This document shows, one piece after another, positions 8,740-16,272 of a stretch of DNA of 64,000 nucleotides; position 1 is the first letter of the stretch; each line of letters starts with the position of its first letter. The position numbers were made by a program, and so were the translations under genes. This DNA is from Pseudomonas sp. GL-B-19 (lineage in GTDB: Bacteria > Pseudomonadota > Gammaproteobacteria > Pseudomonadales > Pseudomonadaceae). Below the pieces are notes generated by a model. That model did no database searches and was not told the origin of the DNA. It saw only the letters and a list, made by a program, of their open reading frames with translations. The stretch lies in NCBI RefSeq assembly GCF_019956415.1, contig NZ_JAHBDK010000020.1:310001-374000 (forward strand). Direction: 5' to 3'.

Positions 8740-9380
8740 CCCATTCCCCTGACGTTTTTGATGACATGGCTCCCCAATTTGCGCCGCAGTGCGTGAATCA
8801 AAAATTCCACCGCGTTGCTTTCCACTTCATTGCCCCAACCGTAAATTCGGTCCTCAAGTTCGCTGCGAGAAAGTATGGCGCCAGGCCGGATCAACAGGGC
8901 CTGCAACAGGGCGAATTCACGGCTGGAAAGCTGAACATCGGGGGTGTCGGCGGTGGTGGCTTGTTTGGAGACCAGATCCAGTGACACCACGCCGTTATCC
9001 AGCAGTGATTGGGCGCTGCCGCCTTTACGGCGTAGCACGGCGCGCATGCGGGCCAGCAGTTCTGCCATGGCGAAGGGCTTTAGCAGGAAATCGTCAGCAC
9101 CGCCGTCGAGGCCGCGCAGGCGATCATCGAGACCCTCCCTTGCAGTGATGATCAGCAGCGGTACGGGGTTGTTACGGCCGCGTATGACATCAAGCACATC
9201 GAGCCCGTCTTTGCCGGGCAATCCGAGATCCAGCAGTACCAAGTCATAAGCATGAGTTTCCAGTGCCGCAAGGGCGGTGAGTCCGTTTTTCACCCAGTCA
9301 GTGGCGTAGCTCGCATCGTTCAGCGCACCCTGGATGGCATCACCAATCATCGGGTCATCTTCGACCAGCAATATCCGCAT
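8715..9380 (-). CDS. OmpR-family response regulator
   Basis: 221 residues: a receiver domain with acidic pocket (VEDD), phospho-acceptor Asp51 (LLDLGLPG) and conserved Lys (LLKPFA), followed by a winged-helix DNA-binding domain (LSSREFALLQALL, ending VIKNVRGMGWMV). The start at 9380 gives a normal receiver N-terminus (MRILLVEDD) and has GGAG upstream; a longer frame reaching 9437 would translate through a terminator hairpin and is not credible. It overlaps the kinase gene downstream. A Rho-independent terminator lies immediately before its ribosome binding site. Confidence 0.9.
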   Translation of the reverse strand: MRILLVEDDPMIGDAIQGALNDASYATDWVKNGLTALAALETHAYDLVLLDLGLPGKDGLDVLDVIRGRNNPVPLLIITAREGLDDRLRGLDGGADDFLLKPFAMAELLARMRAVLRRKGGSAQSLLDNGVVSLDLVSKQATTADTPDVQLSSREFALLQALLIRPGAILSRSELEDRIYGWGNEVESNAVEFLIHALRRKLGSHVIKNVRGMGWMVSKST

Positions 9381-9390
9381 GTACGGCTCC

Positions 9391-9423
9391 AAAAAAAAAG
9401 CGCGGCGGGCATGACCGTCGCGC
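9391..9423 (-). terminator. Rho-independent terminator/attenuator before the two-component operon
   Basis: On the minus strand GCGCG-A-CGG, loop TCATGC, CCG-C-CGCGC forms an eight-pair stem with one internal mismatch, followed directly by nine U. It ends the lipoprotein transcript but lies only 10 bases before the regulator ATG, with that gene's GGAG right after the U run. It can therefore act as an attenuator of the regulator-kinase genes unless they have a promoter inside the upstream gene. Confidence 0.8.
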
Positions 9424-9487
9424 CTGTATTGAAGCACCTGAGCCGGTGTTTGTCCGCCGCCGGATCAGCGCAATGTACGGCTGTTGG

Positions 9488-9925
9488 TCACTGCTGGCCC
9501 TTCATGGAATCGAAGGTTTTCAACAGATCATCCATCGCTGCCTTGCAATCGGCCTGCTTCGGCGTGCTCGCGCGCAGGGCATCGAGTGCCCGGTCAATCG
9601 CTTTGTCCAGAACATGCCAGTCACTGGCAGCGCGGGGTTTGATGCCTGCTTCGGCAGAGTCCCAAGACGTTTCCAGATCCTTGATGCGGGTTTTCGCCGC
9701 GGAAAGATCGTTTTTATCGACGAGCGCGGCGACATCGGTGGCAATAGCGCGGAACTCGGACAGATCGCCCAGTTTTGAACCGGACTGGGCGGACGCGCTC
9801 ACCGAAGTCGTCGGCGCGCCAGCGCCGGGTTTGTCGGCAGGTTTCGAGCATCCGGCGGCGACGCTGAGTAAAAAAATCGACGAGACGATAGCAATGTGGC
9901 GAATGGCTTTTTGAAGTGGACGCAT
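9488..9925 (-). CDS. Small putative lipoprotein of unknown function
   Basis: 145 residues with a signal peptide ending in a lipobox (VAAGC, Cys at about residue 26), a Pro/Ala/Gly/Ser-rich linker, and a compact helical domain (about 50-140) with conserved-looking Trp residues ([23 protein letters not shown]) and one extra Cys (QADCKAAM). I do not recognise a named function. AAGGA lies before the ATG. It follows the COG4705 membrane protein gene after 27 bases and precedes the two-component genes, so a joint envelope function is plausible. Confidence 0.75.
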   Translation of the reverse strand: MRPLQKAIRHIAIVSSIFLLSVAAGCSKPADKPGAGAPTTSVSASAQSGSKLGDLSEFRAIATDVAALVDKNDLSAAKTRIKDLETSWDSAEAGIKPRAASDWHVLDKAIDRALDALRASTPKQADCKAAMDDLLKTFDSMKGQQ

Positions 9926-9952
9926 GACTAATCCTTGATGGCCTTTGAAAGG

Positions 9953-10717
9953 TTACTGAGAGACGGTTTTACGGTTGCCAACGCTGATTTGCGCGGCCGC
10001 GACCAAAAGCACAATGACGCACAGGAAGATAGCGCTGGTCCAGGCTGCGCCCATGCCGAGGCCGCCGTAGGTTTTGGCCTGGGTCAGCAAGTCGCCGAGG
10101 GATGCACCAAACGGGCGGGTAAGGATGTAGGCGATCCAGAAGGTCCACACCACATTGCCGCCCATGCGCCAGACCACCAGAGTCGTGGCGATCAGCGCAC
10201 CGAAAATTACGGCGCCGAGAGTGAAACCCAGGCCCAGAGCTTCGGTGGCCAGGTCGCCCGCGGCAGTGCCGAGGGCAAAGGTGAAAAGCACGGTCGTCCA
10301 GTAAAAAAGCTCCCGTCGCGGGGTGATGATTTCGCGGATCGACAGGTTGTGCTCCGCCCGGTACCAGACCATGAAGTTGATCGCCAGCAGAACGAAAAAG
10401 ACCGCCGTGCTGGTGTACAGGCTGATGTCGAGCATGTCGGTCATGATGTCGGTGATCTGTGTCCCGACGATGCTCACCAACACGACGGTCAACCAGTAGA
10501 TCCAGGGCGAGTAAGCCTTGGTGCGCAGTTGAAAGCACAATGCGAGCGCCAGCAAGACGGCCATGCCGATGCTGGTCCAGCCGGCACCGAAACCGGCATC
10601 TACCGCCAGAAAGTCTGCTCCAGTTTCACCCACGGTCGTGGACAAAATCTTGATCACCCAAAATGACAGTGTCACCTCGGGTACTTTGTTGAGCCATCCG
10701 GCTTTTTCGGGATTCAT
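9953..10717 (-). CDS. COG4705-type multi-pass membrane protein
   Basis: 254 residues with about eight hydrophobic helices. The protein contains two related halves: an N-terminal PEVTLSFWVIKILSTTVGE motif and a second block (FYWTTVLFTFALGTAAGDL) with the same T-G-(E/D) pattern, suggesting internal duplication. It resembles uncharacterised membrane-anchored proteins of COG4705, several of which lie beside two-component systems. GGAGAGG precedes the ATG. It is the first gene of a minus-strand set with the small lipoprotein and, beyond a terminator, the regulator/kinase pair. Transport of a metal or other small solute is possible but unproven. Confidence 0.75.
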   Translation of the reverse strand: MNPEKAGWLNKVPEVTLSFWVIKILSTTVGETGADFLAVDAGFGAGWTSIGMAVLLALALCFQLRTKAYSPWIYWLTVVLVSIVGTQITDIMTDMLDISLYTSTAVFFVLLAINFMVWYRAEHNLSIREIITPRRELFYWTTVLFTFALGTAAGDLATEALGLGFTLGAVIFGALIATTLVVWRMGGNVVWTFWIAYILTRPFGASLGDLLTQAKTYGGLGMGAAWTSAIFLCVIVLLVAAAQISVGNRKTVSQ

Positions 10718-11053
10718 CTGCGGGTAGCCTCTCCTGAGCGGCGCTGAACTTGCGCAGGGGAGAAGATACGTAGCGAAACTTAGCTGAGACTGAGGGAAGG
10801 CAATGCGATTGCCGCACTTCTTTTGCCGGGTAGCTCGTTGAAGGCATTACAGCGGATTTTGGGACGCTTCCTATTACTTGCGCAGCCTGGTCCGGAGGCT
10901 GGTACTGCCGGTAAATTTCGACAGACTGCTTGAACCGGGCTTTACTGGAGTAGGTTGTGCAGATTGCCGTGGGTTACATGTTCTCTTCAGTCGGCAAGTA
11001 CCGGCTGGCTTCCGAGGTCGAAAATACACCCGTTAAGGTTGAGGACGAGCCCC
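10718..11053. other. Divergent intergenic region (COG4705 gene / phospholipase D-like gene)
   Basis: 336 bases between divergent genes. On the minus strand about 60 bases before the COG4705 start, CTCAG occurs twice at six-base spacing, a possible OmpR-type half-site array, but this is weak. GAGG at 11041-11044 is the likely ribosome binding site of the next gene. No terminator or repeat was seen. Confidence 0.35.
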
Positions 11054-12607
11054 TTGTCCATCTCCTGGTTCTTCCCCGCACTGTTGCTCACACTGCTGGT
11101 TGCCGGCTGCGTCACTACGCCCTTACCCCACGACTTCAGCGAGACATTACCCGCCAGCGATTCGTCATTCGGGCGCTCCATTCAGGCGCAGGCCGCGCCG
11201 CATGAGGGGCGTTCGGGTTTTCGCCTGTTGCCTAACAGCAGTGAAGCGTTCCGGGCGCGCGCCGAGTTGATCCGCAACGCGCAGAAAAGCGTCGATCTGC
11301 AGTACTACATCGTACATAACGGTCTCAGCACCCGAGCACTGGTGCGTGAATTGTTGTTGGCAGCCGATCGCGGCGTACGGATACGCATCTTGCTCGATGA
11401 CACGGCCAGCGACGGCCAGGAAGAAGTCATCGCTACCCTGGCCGTGCATCCGAACATCTATATCCGCGTCTTCAACCCTCTGCATCTGGGGCGCAGCACC
11501 CTGGTGACCCGAACCATGGGCCGTCTGCTTAATCTTTCCCAACAGCACCGGCGCATGCACAACAAACTGTGGGTGGCCGACAACAGTGCGGCCATCGTCG
11601 GCGGACGCAACCTGGGGGATGAATATTTCGACGCCAAGCCCGATCTCAATTTCACCGACATGGACCTGCTGTGCATCGGCCCGGTCGCCGAGCAGTTGGG
11701 CCACAGCTTCGATCAGTACTGGAATAGTTCCCTGAGCCAGCCAATCAGTGACTTGGTGCTCAACAAGCCAACCGCTGAAGACTTGCTAAAGAGTCGCCAA
11801 CGCCTCGAACAATCGCTCCAGATTGCAAGTACCGAGAACAAGGCCTTGTACGACCACCTCATGACCTACCGGGCTCAACCACAACTCAATTTATGGCGCA
11901 AACAGCTGATCTGGGCCCATAGCCAGGCGATGTGGGACGCCCCGAGCAAGGTACTGGCTGACGACGAACCGGCCCGCTCTCTATTGATGGCCACACAACT
12001 GCGACCTGCGCTCGACGGCGTCAGTAAGGAGTTCATCCTGATCTCGGCCTATTTCGTCCCGCAAAAGCCGGGAATGAGCTATCTCATCGGTCGTGCCGAT
12101 GCCGGTGTTGATGTGCGCCTGTTGACCAACTCACTGGAAGCCACCGATGTACCGGCGGTGCATGGCGGCTATGCGCCTTACCGCAAGACCCTGCTCGAAC
12201 ATGGGGTGAAGCTCTATGAACTGCGGCGCCAGCAGGACGATCCCAGTGGCGGTTCTTTCCGTGGCTTCAGTGGTGGCTCGGACTCCAGCTTGCACACCAA
12301 GGCCATGATCCTGGACAAGCAGAAGGTGTTCATCGGCTCCTTCAATTTCGACCCGCGTTCAGTGTTTTGGAACACTGAAGTCGGGGTGCTGGTCGACAGC
12401 CCTGAATTGGCCGGCTACATGCGCGACCTGGCGCTTGAGGGCATGGCACCAGCCGTGAGTTACCAGGCCCGGCTGGAAAACGGCGAAATTGTCTGGATCG
12501 CCGAAGACGACGGCCGCCGGTATACCTTGCATGAGGAACCCGGTGGCAAATGGCGCAGCTTCAAGGCCTGGCTCAGTGACAAGATCGGCCTGGAGAAAAT
12601 GCTCTAG
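11054..12607 (+). CDS. Phospholipase D-family lipoprotein, cardiolipin synthase C-like
   Basis: About 517 residues with two HKD motifs, HNKLWVADNSAAIVGG (about residue 168) and HTKAMILDKQKVFIGS (about 415), the paired active sites of PLD/cardiolipin synthases. The N-terminus reads as a lipoprotein signal (LLLTLLVAGC). I chose a TTG start at 11054 because GAGGACGAG lies nine bases upstream and the signal peptide starts there; an ATG at 10955 would add 33 residues that look non-coding. Architecture agrees with ClsC/YmdC-type enzymes, which transfer phosphatidyl groups between phospholipids, but phospholipase or nuclease activity cannot be excluded. Confidence 0.8.
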   Translation: MSISWFFPALLLTLLVAGCVTTPLPHDFSETLPASDSSFGRSIQAQAAPHEGRSGFRLLPNSSEAFRARAELIRNAQKSVDLQYYIVHNGLSTRALVRELLLAADRGVRIRILLDDTASDGQEEVIATLAVHPNIYIRVFNPLHLGRSTLVTRTMGRLLNLSQQHRRMHNKLWVADNSAAIVGGRNLGDEYFDAKPDLNFTDMDLLCIGPVAEQLGHSFDQYWNSSLSQPISDLVLNKPTAEDLLKSRQRLEQSLQIASTENKALYDHLMTYRAQPQLNLWRKQLIWAHSQAMWDAPSKVLADDEPARSLLMATQLRPALDGVSKEFILISAYFVPQKPGMSYLIGRADAGVDVRLLTNSLEATDVPAVHGGYAPYRKTLLEHGVKLYELRRQQDDPSGGSFRGFSGGSDSSLHTKAMILDKQKVFIGSFNFDPRSVFWNTEVGVLVDSPELAGYMRDLALEGMAPAVSYQARLENGEIVWIAEDDGRRYTLHEEPGGKWRSFKAWLSDKIGLEKML

Positions 12608-12622
12608 ATTGAAGCCCGGCTC

Positions 12623-13330
12623 TCACCCCCGTTGCTCGGCCACCAGCAGCAGCGACTGCGGCACAGGACTTTGCGGATGCTGCGGCTCTTGCAAGCCGAC
12701 CAGGCGAAAGCCGCCCATATCCAGCGCATTCAGCCAACTGGACAAGGTGCGAAAGTACCACGGCATGGGTTGCCACAGCCCCTCGAACCCGGCGAAGGTC
12801 TCTTCCCGCCAGCCATCCTGATAGTCGCCCGCCGCTGCGGTCCACGGATGCAGCGTCTGGATCACCAGCGTGCCGCCAGGGACGAGCAGCGCGTTCATGG
12901 CGGCGAGCAGGGGGATGATGTCCTGGTGCAACAGTGCGAAGTTGGCGCAGATCAGGTCGTAGTCGCAGCCGACGTTCACCTTCGCTTCCACCAACGCTTC
13001 ATAGCTCGCCAGATGGACCGGTGAAGAACCCGCTGCCCGCGCCGCTTTTACCAGTGTCGGATCACCGTCCACACCGATCGCCGTGATGCCCCGTTCAGCC
13101 AGCGCTCGCAACAACCAGCCCTCGCCGCAGCCGAGGTCGAGCACGTTCTCGGGCTGGCGGCCTATAACTGCCAACAGGATGGCCTGGTCGGTGACTTTCA
13201 GACGGCTTTCGATGGCGCCGGTGCGGATGGCTTCGATCCAGGATTGGGCGTTGTGCTTCCAACTTTTGAGAAGAACGAATTCGGGGGTGGGCATATCGAT
13301 GTCCGGAGGCGTCAGTTGGATCGGCTTCAT
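12623..13330 (-). CDS. Class I SAM-dependent methyltransferase
   Basis: 235 residues. Motif I is clear (VLDLGCGEGWLLRALAERG, about residues 60-78), followed by the acidic residue that binds SAM ribose (GVDGD) and the later PGGTLVIQTLHPW strand. The substrate cannot be predicted. The ATG at 13330 shares its A with the TGA stop of the DUF2252 gene (TGATG), so the pair is co-translated; a GTG one codon upstream is also possible. It converges with the phospholipase D-like gene 15 bases away. Confidence 0.85.
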   Translation of the reverse strand: MKPIQLTPPDIDMPTPEFVLLKSWKHNAQSWIEAIRTGAIESRLKVTDQAILLAVIGRQPENVLDLGCGEGWLLRALAERGITAIGVDGDPTLVKAARAAGSSPVHLASYEALVEAKVNVGCDYDLICANFALLHQDIIPLLAAMNALLVPGGTLVIQTLHPWTAAAGDYQDGWREETFAGFEGLWQPMPWYFRTLSSWLNALDMGGFRLVGLQEPQHPQSPVPQSLLLVAEQRG

Positions 13331-14745
13331 CACTCTTCTTCTCTCAACGCATTGATTCGCCCTGATTTTTCGGCGGCCACCAGCGCTGCATGGTCCTGTG
13401 CATTCTGATCGGCATAAGCGATGGCAAATTTTCCGATAGCCTGGTCGAAGGAGTCTGTCTTGCCCAGGTAACCACTAATGAGCGCTGCATCTCCTGATTT
13501 GGCGTGGGCACGGGCCAAGGTAAGACCGCAACACTCGGCGTACATCTTCATGCGTGCAGCAGATACGCCTTCGATGGGCGCCGACATTTTCATGTCTCGC
13601 AACTGACGTACAAAGTAGTACCGGCCGTTTTGGCCGCGTGTCCAGCCCAAGAAGATGTCGCTGGATGACTGCATCAGACGTTGCCCCGTGACCACACGCT
13701 GCCCCTGGTTCTCGTAGTCGCTCTTGCCTGCATAGGGTGCCAGTACCGAAGGACAGGCTTCCTTGAATTGCAGGAGCAAAGGGTGGTTTTCCGCGGAAAA
13801 GAACAGACCGACGAAACAATAGGTACCGACACTGCCGATGCCCACCGCTTTGACGGCAATGTCTTCGAGACGGTAGCGATCGAAGAGCACGCGCCGTTCA
13901 TGGGGCAGCGACAATCGATAATCTTGCAGCGCCAAATGGACGCTCCGTGCAAAGCCCTTCTCATACACATGAAAAAGTATGGGGGGTTGATCGATCAGAC
14001 GCCGTCGCCCTCCGACTTCGCCGCTGATCTTGGGATAGAGGTAATCACCAACGCGCATCTTGGCCTTTGCGACCAATTGTTCGCGGATTTTCTTGATTTC
14101 AGCATTGGGCGACATATCAATGATCGCTTGCGCATCCAGGCGGTCATACCAGACATCCATCGGGTTCATCTTCGAAAATTTGCGCAGGTACACGCGGTAA
14201 GCACGCACGCATTCGACGGCTATGCCCTGTGCACTTTTATCGTTGAGGCGGTTATCGCGCGCGGCCACGGCAAAACTGATCGCCAGGCGTTTTACATCCC
14301 ATTCCCAGGGGGCGGGGAGTGTTTCGTCGAAATCGTTAATGTCAAAAATCAGATTGCGCTCAGGTGTCGCAAACAACCCGAAGTTCATCAGGTGACAATC
14401 TCCACAGGCCTGCACCTGAATGCCGGTGGTCGGGAGAGTGGCCAGGTCATGCGCCATCAAACCCGCAGAACCGCGTAAAAAGGTGAATGGACTGCGCAAC
14501 ATGCGACCGAAGCGCACAGGTACCAGATCAGGCAGTCGATAGCGGTTGGACTCTTCGAGGAGTTTGATCGGGTCACGGTGTTTGCGTGCGGGTTTCCATT
14601 GGGCGTGAACTGCATGCGGCAGACGCTCGCGTAATAGCTCACCTTCGTACAGACGCTCCTTGCGCGAGTGAAAGACTCGCTCGTCCCCGTTGTCTTCCGA
14701 TTGCCCTGCCTTGCTGTTGGCAAACCTGTTTTTGCGGGGGGCCAT
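13330..14745 (-). CDS. DUF2252-family protein (kinase-like fold)
   Basis: 471 residues of the DUF2252 family. The centre holds ACGDCHLMNFGLF followed about 15 residues later by IFDINDFDETL; these resemble the catalytic HGDxHxxN loop and metal-binding Asp segment of aminoglycoside-kinase-like proteins, so a phosphotransferase function is a fair inference, though no substrate is known. The start at 14745 has AAAGGAG six bases upstream; an in-frame TTG at 14763 was rejected. The gene overlaps the methyltransferase gene by TGATG. The promoter region is shared with the divergent secreted repeat protein. Confidence 0.82.
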   Translation of the reverse strand: MAPRKNRFANSKAGQSEDNGDERVFHSRKERLYEGELLRERLPHAVHAQWKPARKHRDPIKLLEESNRYRLPDLVPVRFGRMLRSPFTFLRGSAGLMAHDLATLPTTGIQVQACGDCHLMNFGLFATPERNLIFDINDFDETLPAPWEWDVKRLAISFAVAARDNRLNDKSAQGIAVECVRAYRVYLRKFSKMNPMDVWYDRLDAQAIIDMSPNAEIKKIREQLVAKAKMRVGDYLYPKISGEVGGRRRLIDQPPILFHVYEKGFARSVHLALQDYRLSLPHERRVLFDRYRLEDIAVKAVGIGSVGTYCFVGLFFSAENHPLLLQFKEACPSVLAPYAGKSDYENQGQRVVTGQRLMQSSSDIFLGWTRGQNGRYYFVRQLRDMKMSAPIEGVSAARMKMYAECCGLTLARAHAKSGDAALISGYLGKTDSFDQAIGKFAIAYADQNAQDHAALVAAEKSGRINALREEE

Positions 14746-14763
14746 GTCCACTCCTTTGCTCAA

Positions 14764-15138
14764 CGAAATTTGACTCGCTTGGGCACAGGATCGGGTAATT
14801 CGACTGTTCCATCAGTCACAGAGAACACGTGCGCCAGTAGGCTAAAAAGCGCCAAAGCTGATGATTCAAGCGTAGCAGTTCTGATCTTGGGTGCTGCATT
14901 GAGCGTGTGATTACGTTGAACTTGAGCGGACAGCACTTATCTATAAAAAATGAGGGAATACTTTCCCACTCATCGATGCTAACTGGCTCTGAAGGAACGT
15001 GCGGAACCGCAGTTGCTCGTTAATGCTGCAGATTTATGACCGCGCCGGTTAGCTGGCCGCTCCAATGGGTGGCCGGGAACTCACTGGTGATTGCGTTCGA
15101 TACGGAGATGACAACGCAACGCCAAGCGGAGGTGCATC
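14764..15138. other. Divergent intergenic region with AlgU-like promoter
   Basis: 375 bases between the DUF2252 gene and the secreted repeat protein. It contains an AlgU-like promoter at 14918-14945, reading towards the repeat protein, and a GGAGGTG ribosome binding site just before 15139. The leader between them (about 190 bases) shows no convincing open frame. Confidence 0.5.
14918..14945 (+). promoter_or_regulatory. Candidate AlgU (sigma-22) promoter
   Basis: GAACTT at 14918-14923, a 16-base spacer, then TCTATA at 14940-14945, close to the known Pseudomonas AlgU/RpoE consensus GAACTT-N16/17-TCtgA. It points towards the gene at 15139. Assignment rests on this match only. Confidence 0.4.
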
Positions 15139-15849
15139 ATGCTGCTCAAAAAATGTTTATTGGCGCTCGCAATTGGCGGTGTCCTGTCGGCATCGACTGT
15201 CCTGGTACCCGATTACATCGGTAGTTTCTCCAGCGTATATGCCAAAGATGGCAGCAGCGGCGGAGGTGGAGGCAGTGGTGGTCACGGTGGTGGCTCCGGC
15301 AGTGGAGGTTCCGGAGGCAGTGGTCACGGTGGCGACGGCGGAGGCTCAGGAGGCGGTCACGGTAGCAGCGGCCATGGAGAAGGTGGTGATCATGCTGCTG
15401 GTCATGACGCTGACCATGACGCTGACCATGGCGGTATTGCCGGGAACAGAGGCCCAGGCAATGCGCATGACAACGACGCTGACGATGCCGCAGATGCAGC
15501 CAGGGACGCTGCCAGAAACGATGCAGACGCAGCCCGAGATAATGCCAAAGCTGCTGCAGATGCAGCTAGAGATGCGGCCCGAGCTGATGCGGATGCAGCC
15601 AGGGATGCTGCAAAAGCTGCAGGTGTAGCGGGCGCAGATGCAACCAGAGATGCTGCGAGGGCTGCCGCAGATGCGGCCAGGGACGCCGCCAAGGCAAACG
15701 CAAATGCCACCAGAGATGCGGCGAGGGCTGCTGCGGATGCGAACAGAGACGCTGCCAAAGGTCAGGCGCGCGCAGCTAGAGGGGCTATGGAGGACGCCCC
15801 AGACGCTCCAGACGCGCCGGACAGGGACGTGGCTGAGGTACAAAAATAA
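15139..15849 (+). CDS. Secreted Gly-rich protein with tandem 11-residue (hendecad) repeats
   Basis: 236 residues in three parts: a signal peptide (about 1-35, cleavage likely after VYA), a Gly/Ser/His-rich low-complexity section (about 38-95), and an Ala/Asp/Arg/Lys repeat section (about 115-205). The repeats are eight 11-residue units of the type DAADAARDAAR; successive units end alternately in Arg and Lys, giving a 22-residue super-repeat, and the fifth unit has four extra residues. Hendecads suit long right-handed helical bundles or LEA-like helices. The tail is Asp/Pro-rich. GGAGGTG precedes the ATG. No named family is recognised; a stress-protective or surface role is conjecture. Confidence 0.75.
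   Translation: MLLKKCLLALAIGGVLSASTVLVPDYIGSFSSVYAKDGSSGGGGGSGGHGGGSGSGGSGGSGHGGDGGGSGGGHGSSGHGEGGDHAAGHDADHDADHGGIAGNRGPGNAHDNDADDAADAARDAARNDADAARDNAKAAADAARDAARADADAARDAAKAAGVAGADATRDAARAAADAARDAAKANANATRDAARAAADANRDAAKGQARAARGAMEDAPDAPDAPDRDVAEVQK
15494..15770 (+). repeat. Tandem 33/66-bp coding repeat
   Basis: This stretch encodes the eight hendecad units of the secreted protein. Units of 33 bp pair into 66-bp units because the eleventh residue alternates Arg and Lys. One unit carries a 12-bp insertion. Codon differences between units show they are not recent exact copies. Confidence 0.75.
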
Positions 15850-15894
15850 GCCTGCAAGTTCCGCCATGAACACGGCAGGTATATCAGTAGAAAG

Positions 15895-15916
15895 CGTCCC
15901 TCAAGCTTGAGGGACG
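15895..15916. repeat. 22-bp perfect palindrome
   Basis: CGTCCCTCAAG followed by its exact reverse complement, 46 bases after the repeat-protein stop. There is no U run, so it is either a protein binding site or an mRNA 3'-end stabilising hairpin. Confidence 0.7.
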
Positions 15917-15927
15917 TATCGGCAAAG

Positions 15928-15971
15928 AGTCGCAAGCCTTGGAGAATCACCGGGTTTGCGACTTTTTTTTT
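15928..15971 (+). terminator. Rho-independent terminator of the repeat-protein gene
   Basis: An eight-base stem AGTCGCAA / TTGCGACT with a 20-base loop, followed by nine T. It ends the transcript of the secreted repeat protein. Confidence 0.75.
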
Positions 15972-16272
15972 CAAAATCGACCCGAACGGTCCGAAACACC
16001 GACGAGGATGGCGGCAGCACGCGATACGTAGCAGCTGGCGAAGCCTGCGTCCGGCTGCGCAGCAGTCGTGATATCAGACGAAACGGTGTGTCAGGAAGAC
16101 AGCAAACTCAGGTTTTACGACTGCTGCGCAGCCGGACGCAGGCTTAGCCAGCTGCTACAGGTCGCATTACGGCTTAACTGATCGGCATTAGCTAAACGCT
16201 GTACGTCTGGTGTTGTACCCCTCATTCGATAGTAAAGTATCGAGCATTGTCGTAGCTAAACAGGGATGACCG
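15972..16272. other. Intergenic region with a REPIN-type repeat
   Basis: About 300 bases between the terminator and the MFS gene. It holds the 131-bp inverted-repeat element at 16028-16158 and the MFS promoter; nothing else is evident. Confidence 0.6.
16028..16158. repeat. REPIN-like inverted repeat, copy 1
   Basis: A 131-bp element with long imperfect inverted arms beginning GTAGCAGCTGGCGAAGCCTG and ending with the complementary sequence. A second copy of the same length is at 37315-37445. Arm positions that differ between copies are matched on the opposite arm within each copy, so the hairpin is maintained. This is typical of pseudomonad REP doublets. Confidence 0.85.

Noticed and set aside
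7384..10717. Naming the two-component system as QseBC or PmrAB
   Set aside because: Architecture alone does not separate these groups and neighbouring genes are not typical of either.
15036..15224. Short open frame in the leader of the hendecad protein
   Set aside because: It overlaps the true gene start and lacks a ribosome binding site; no leader-peptide features.
15494..15770. Tandem repeats as a possible CRISPR array
   Set aside because: The repeats are contiguous, in frame and encode an Ala-rich hendecad; there are no unique spacers.
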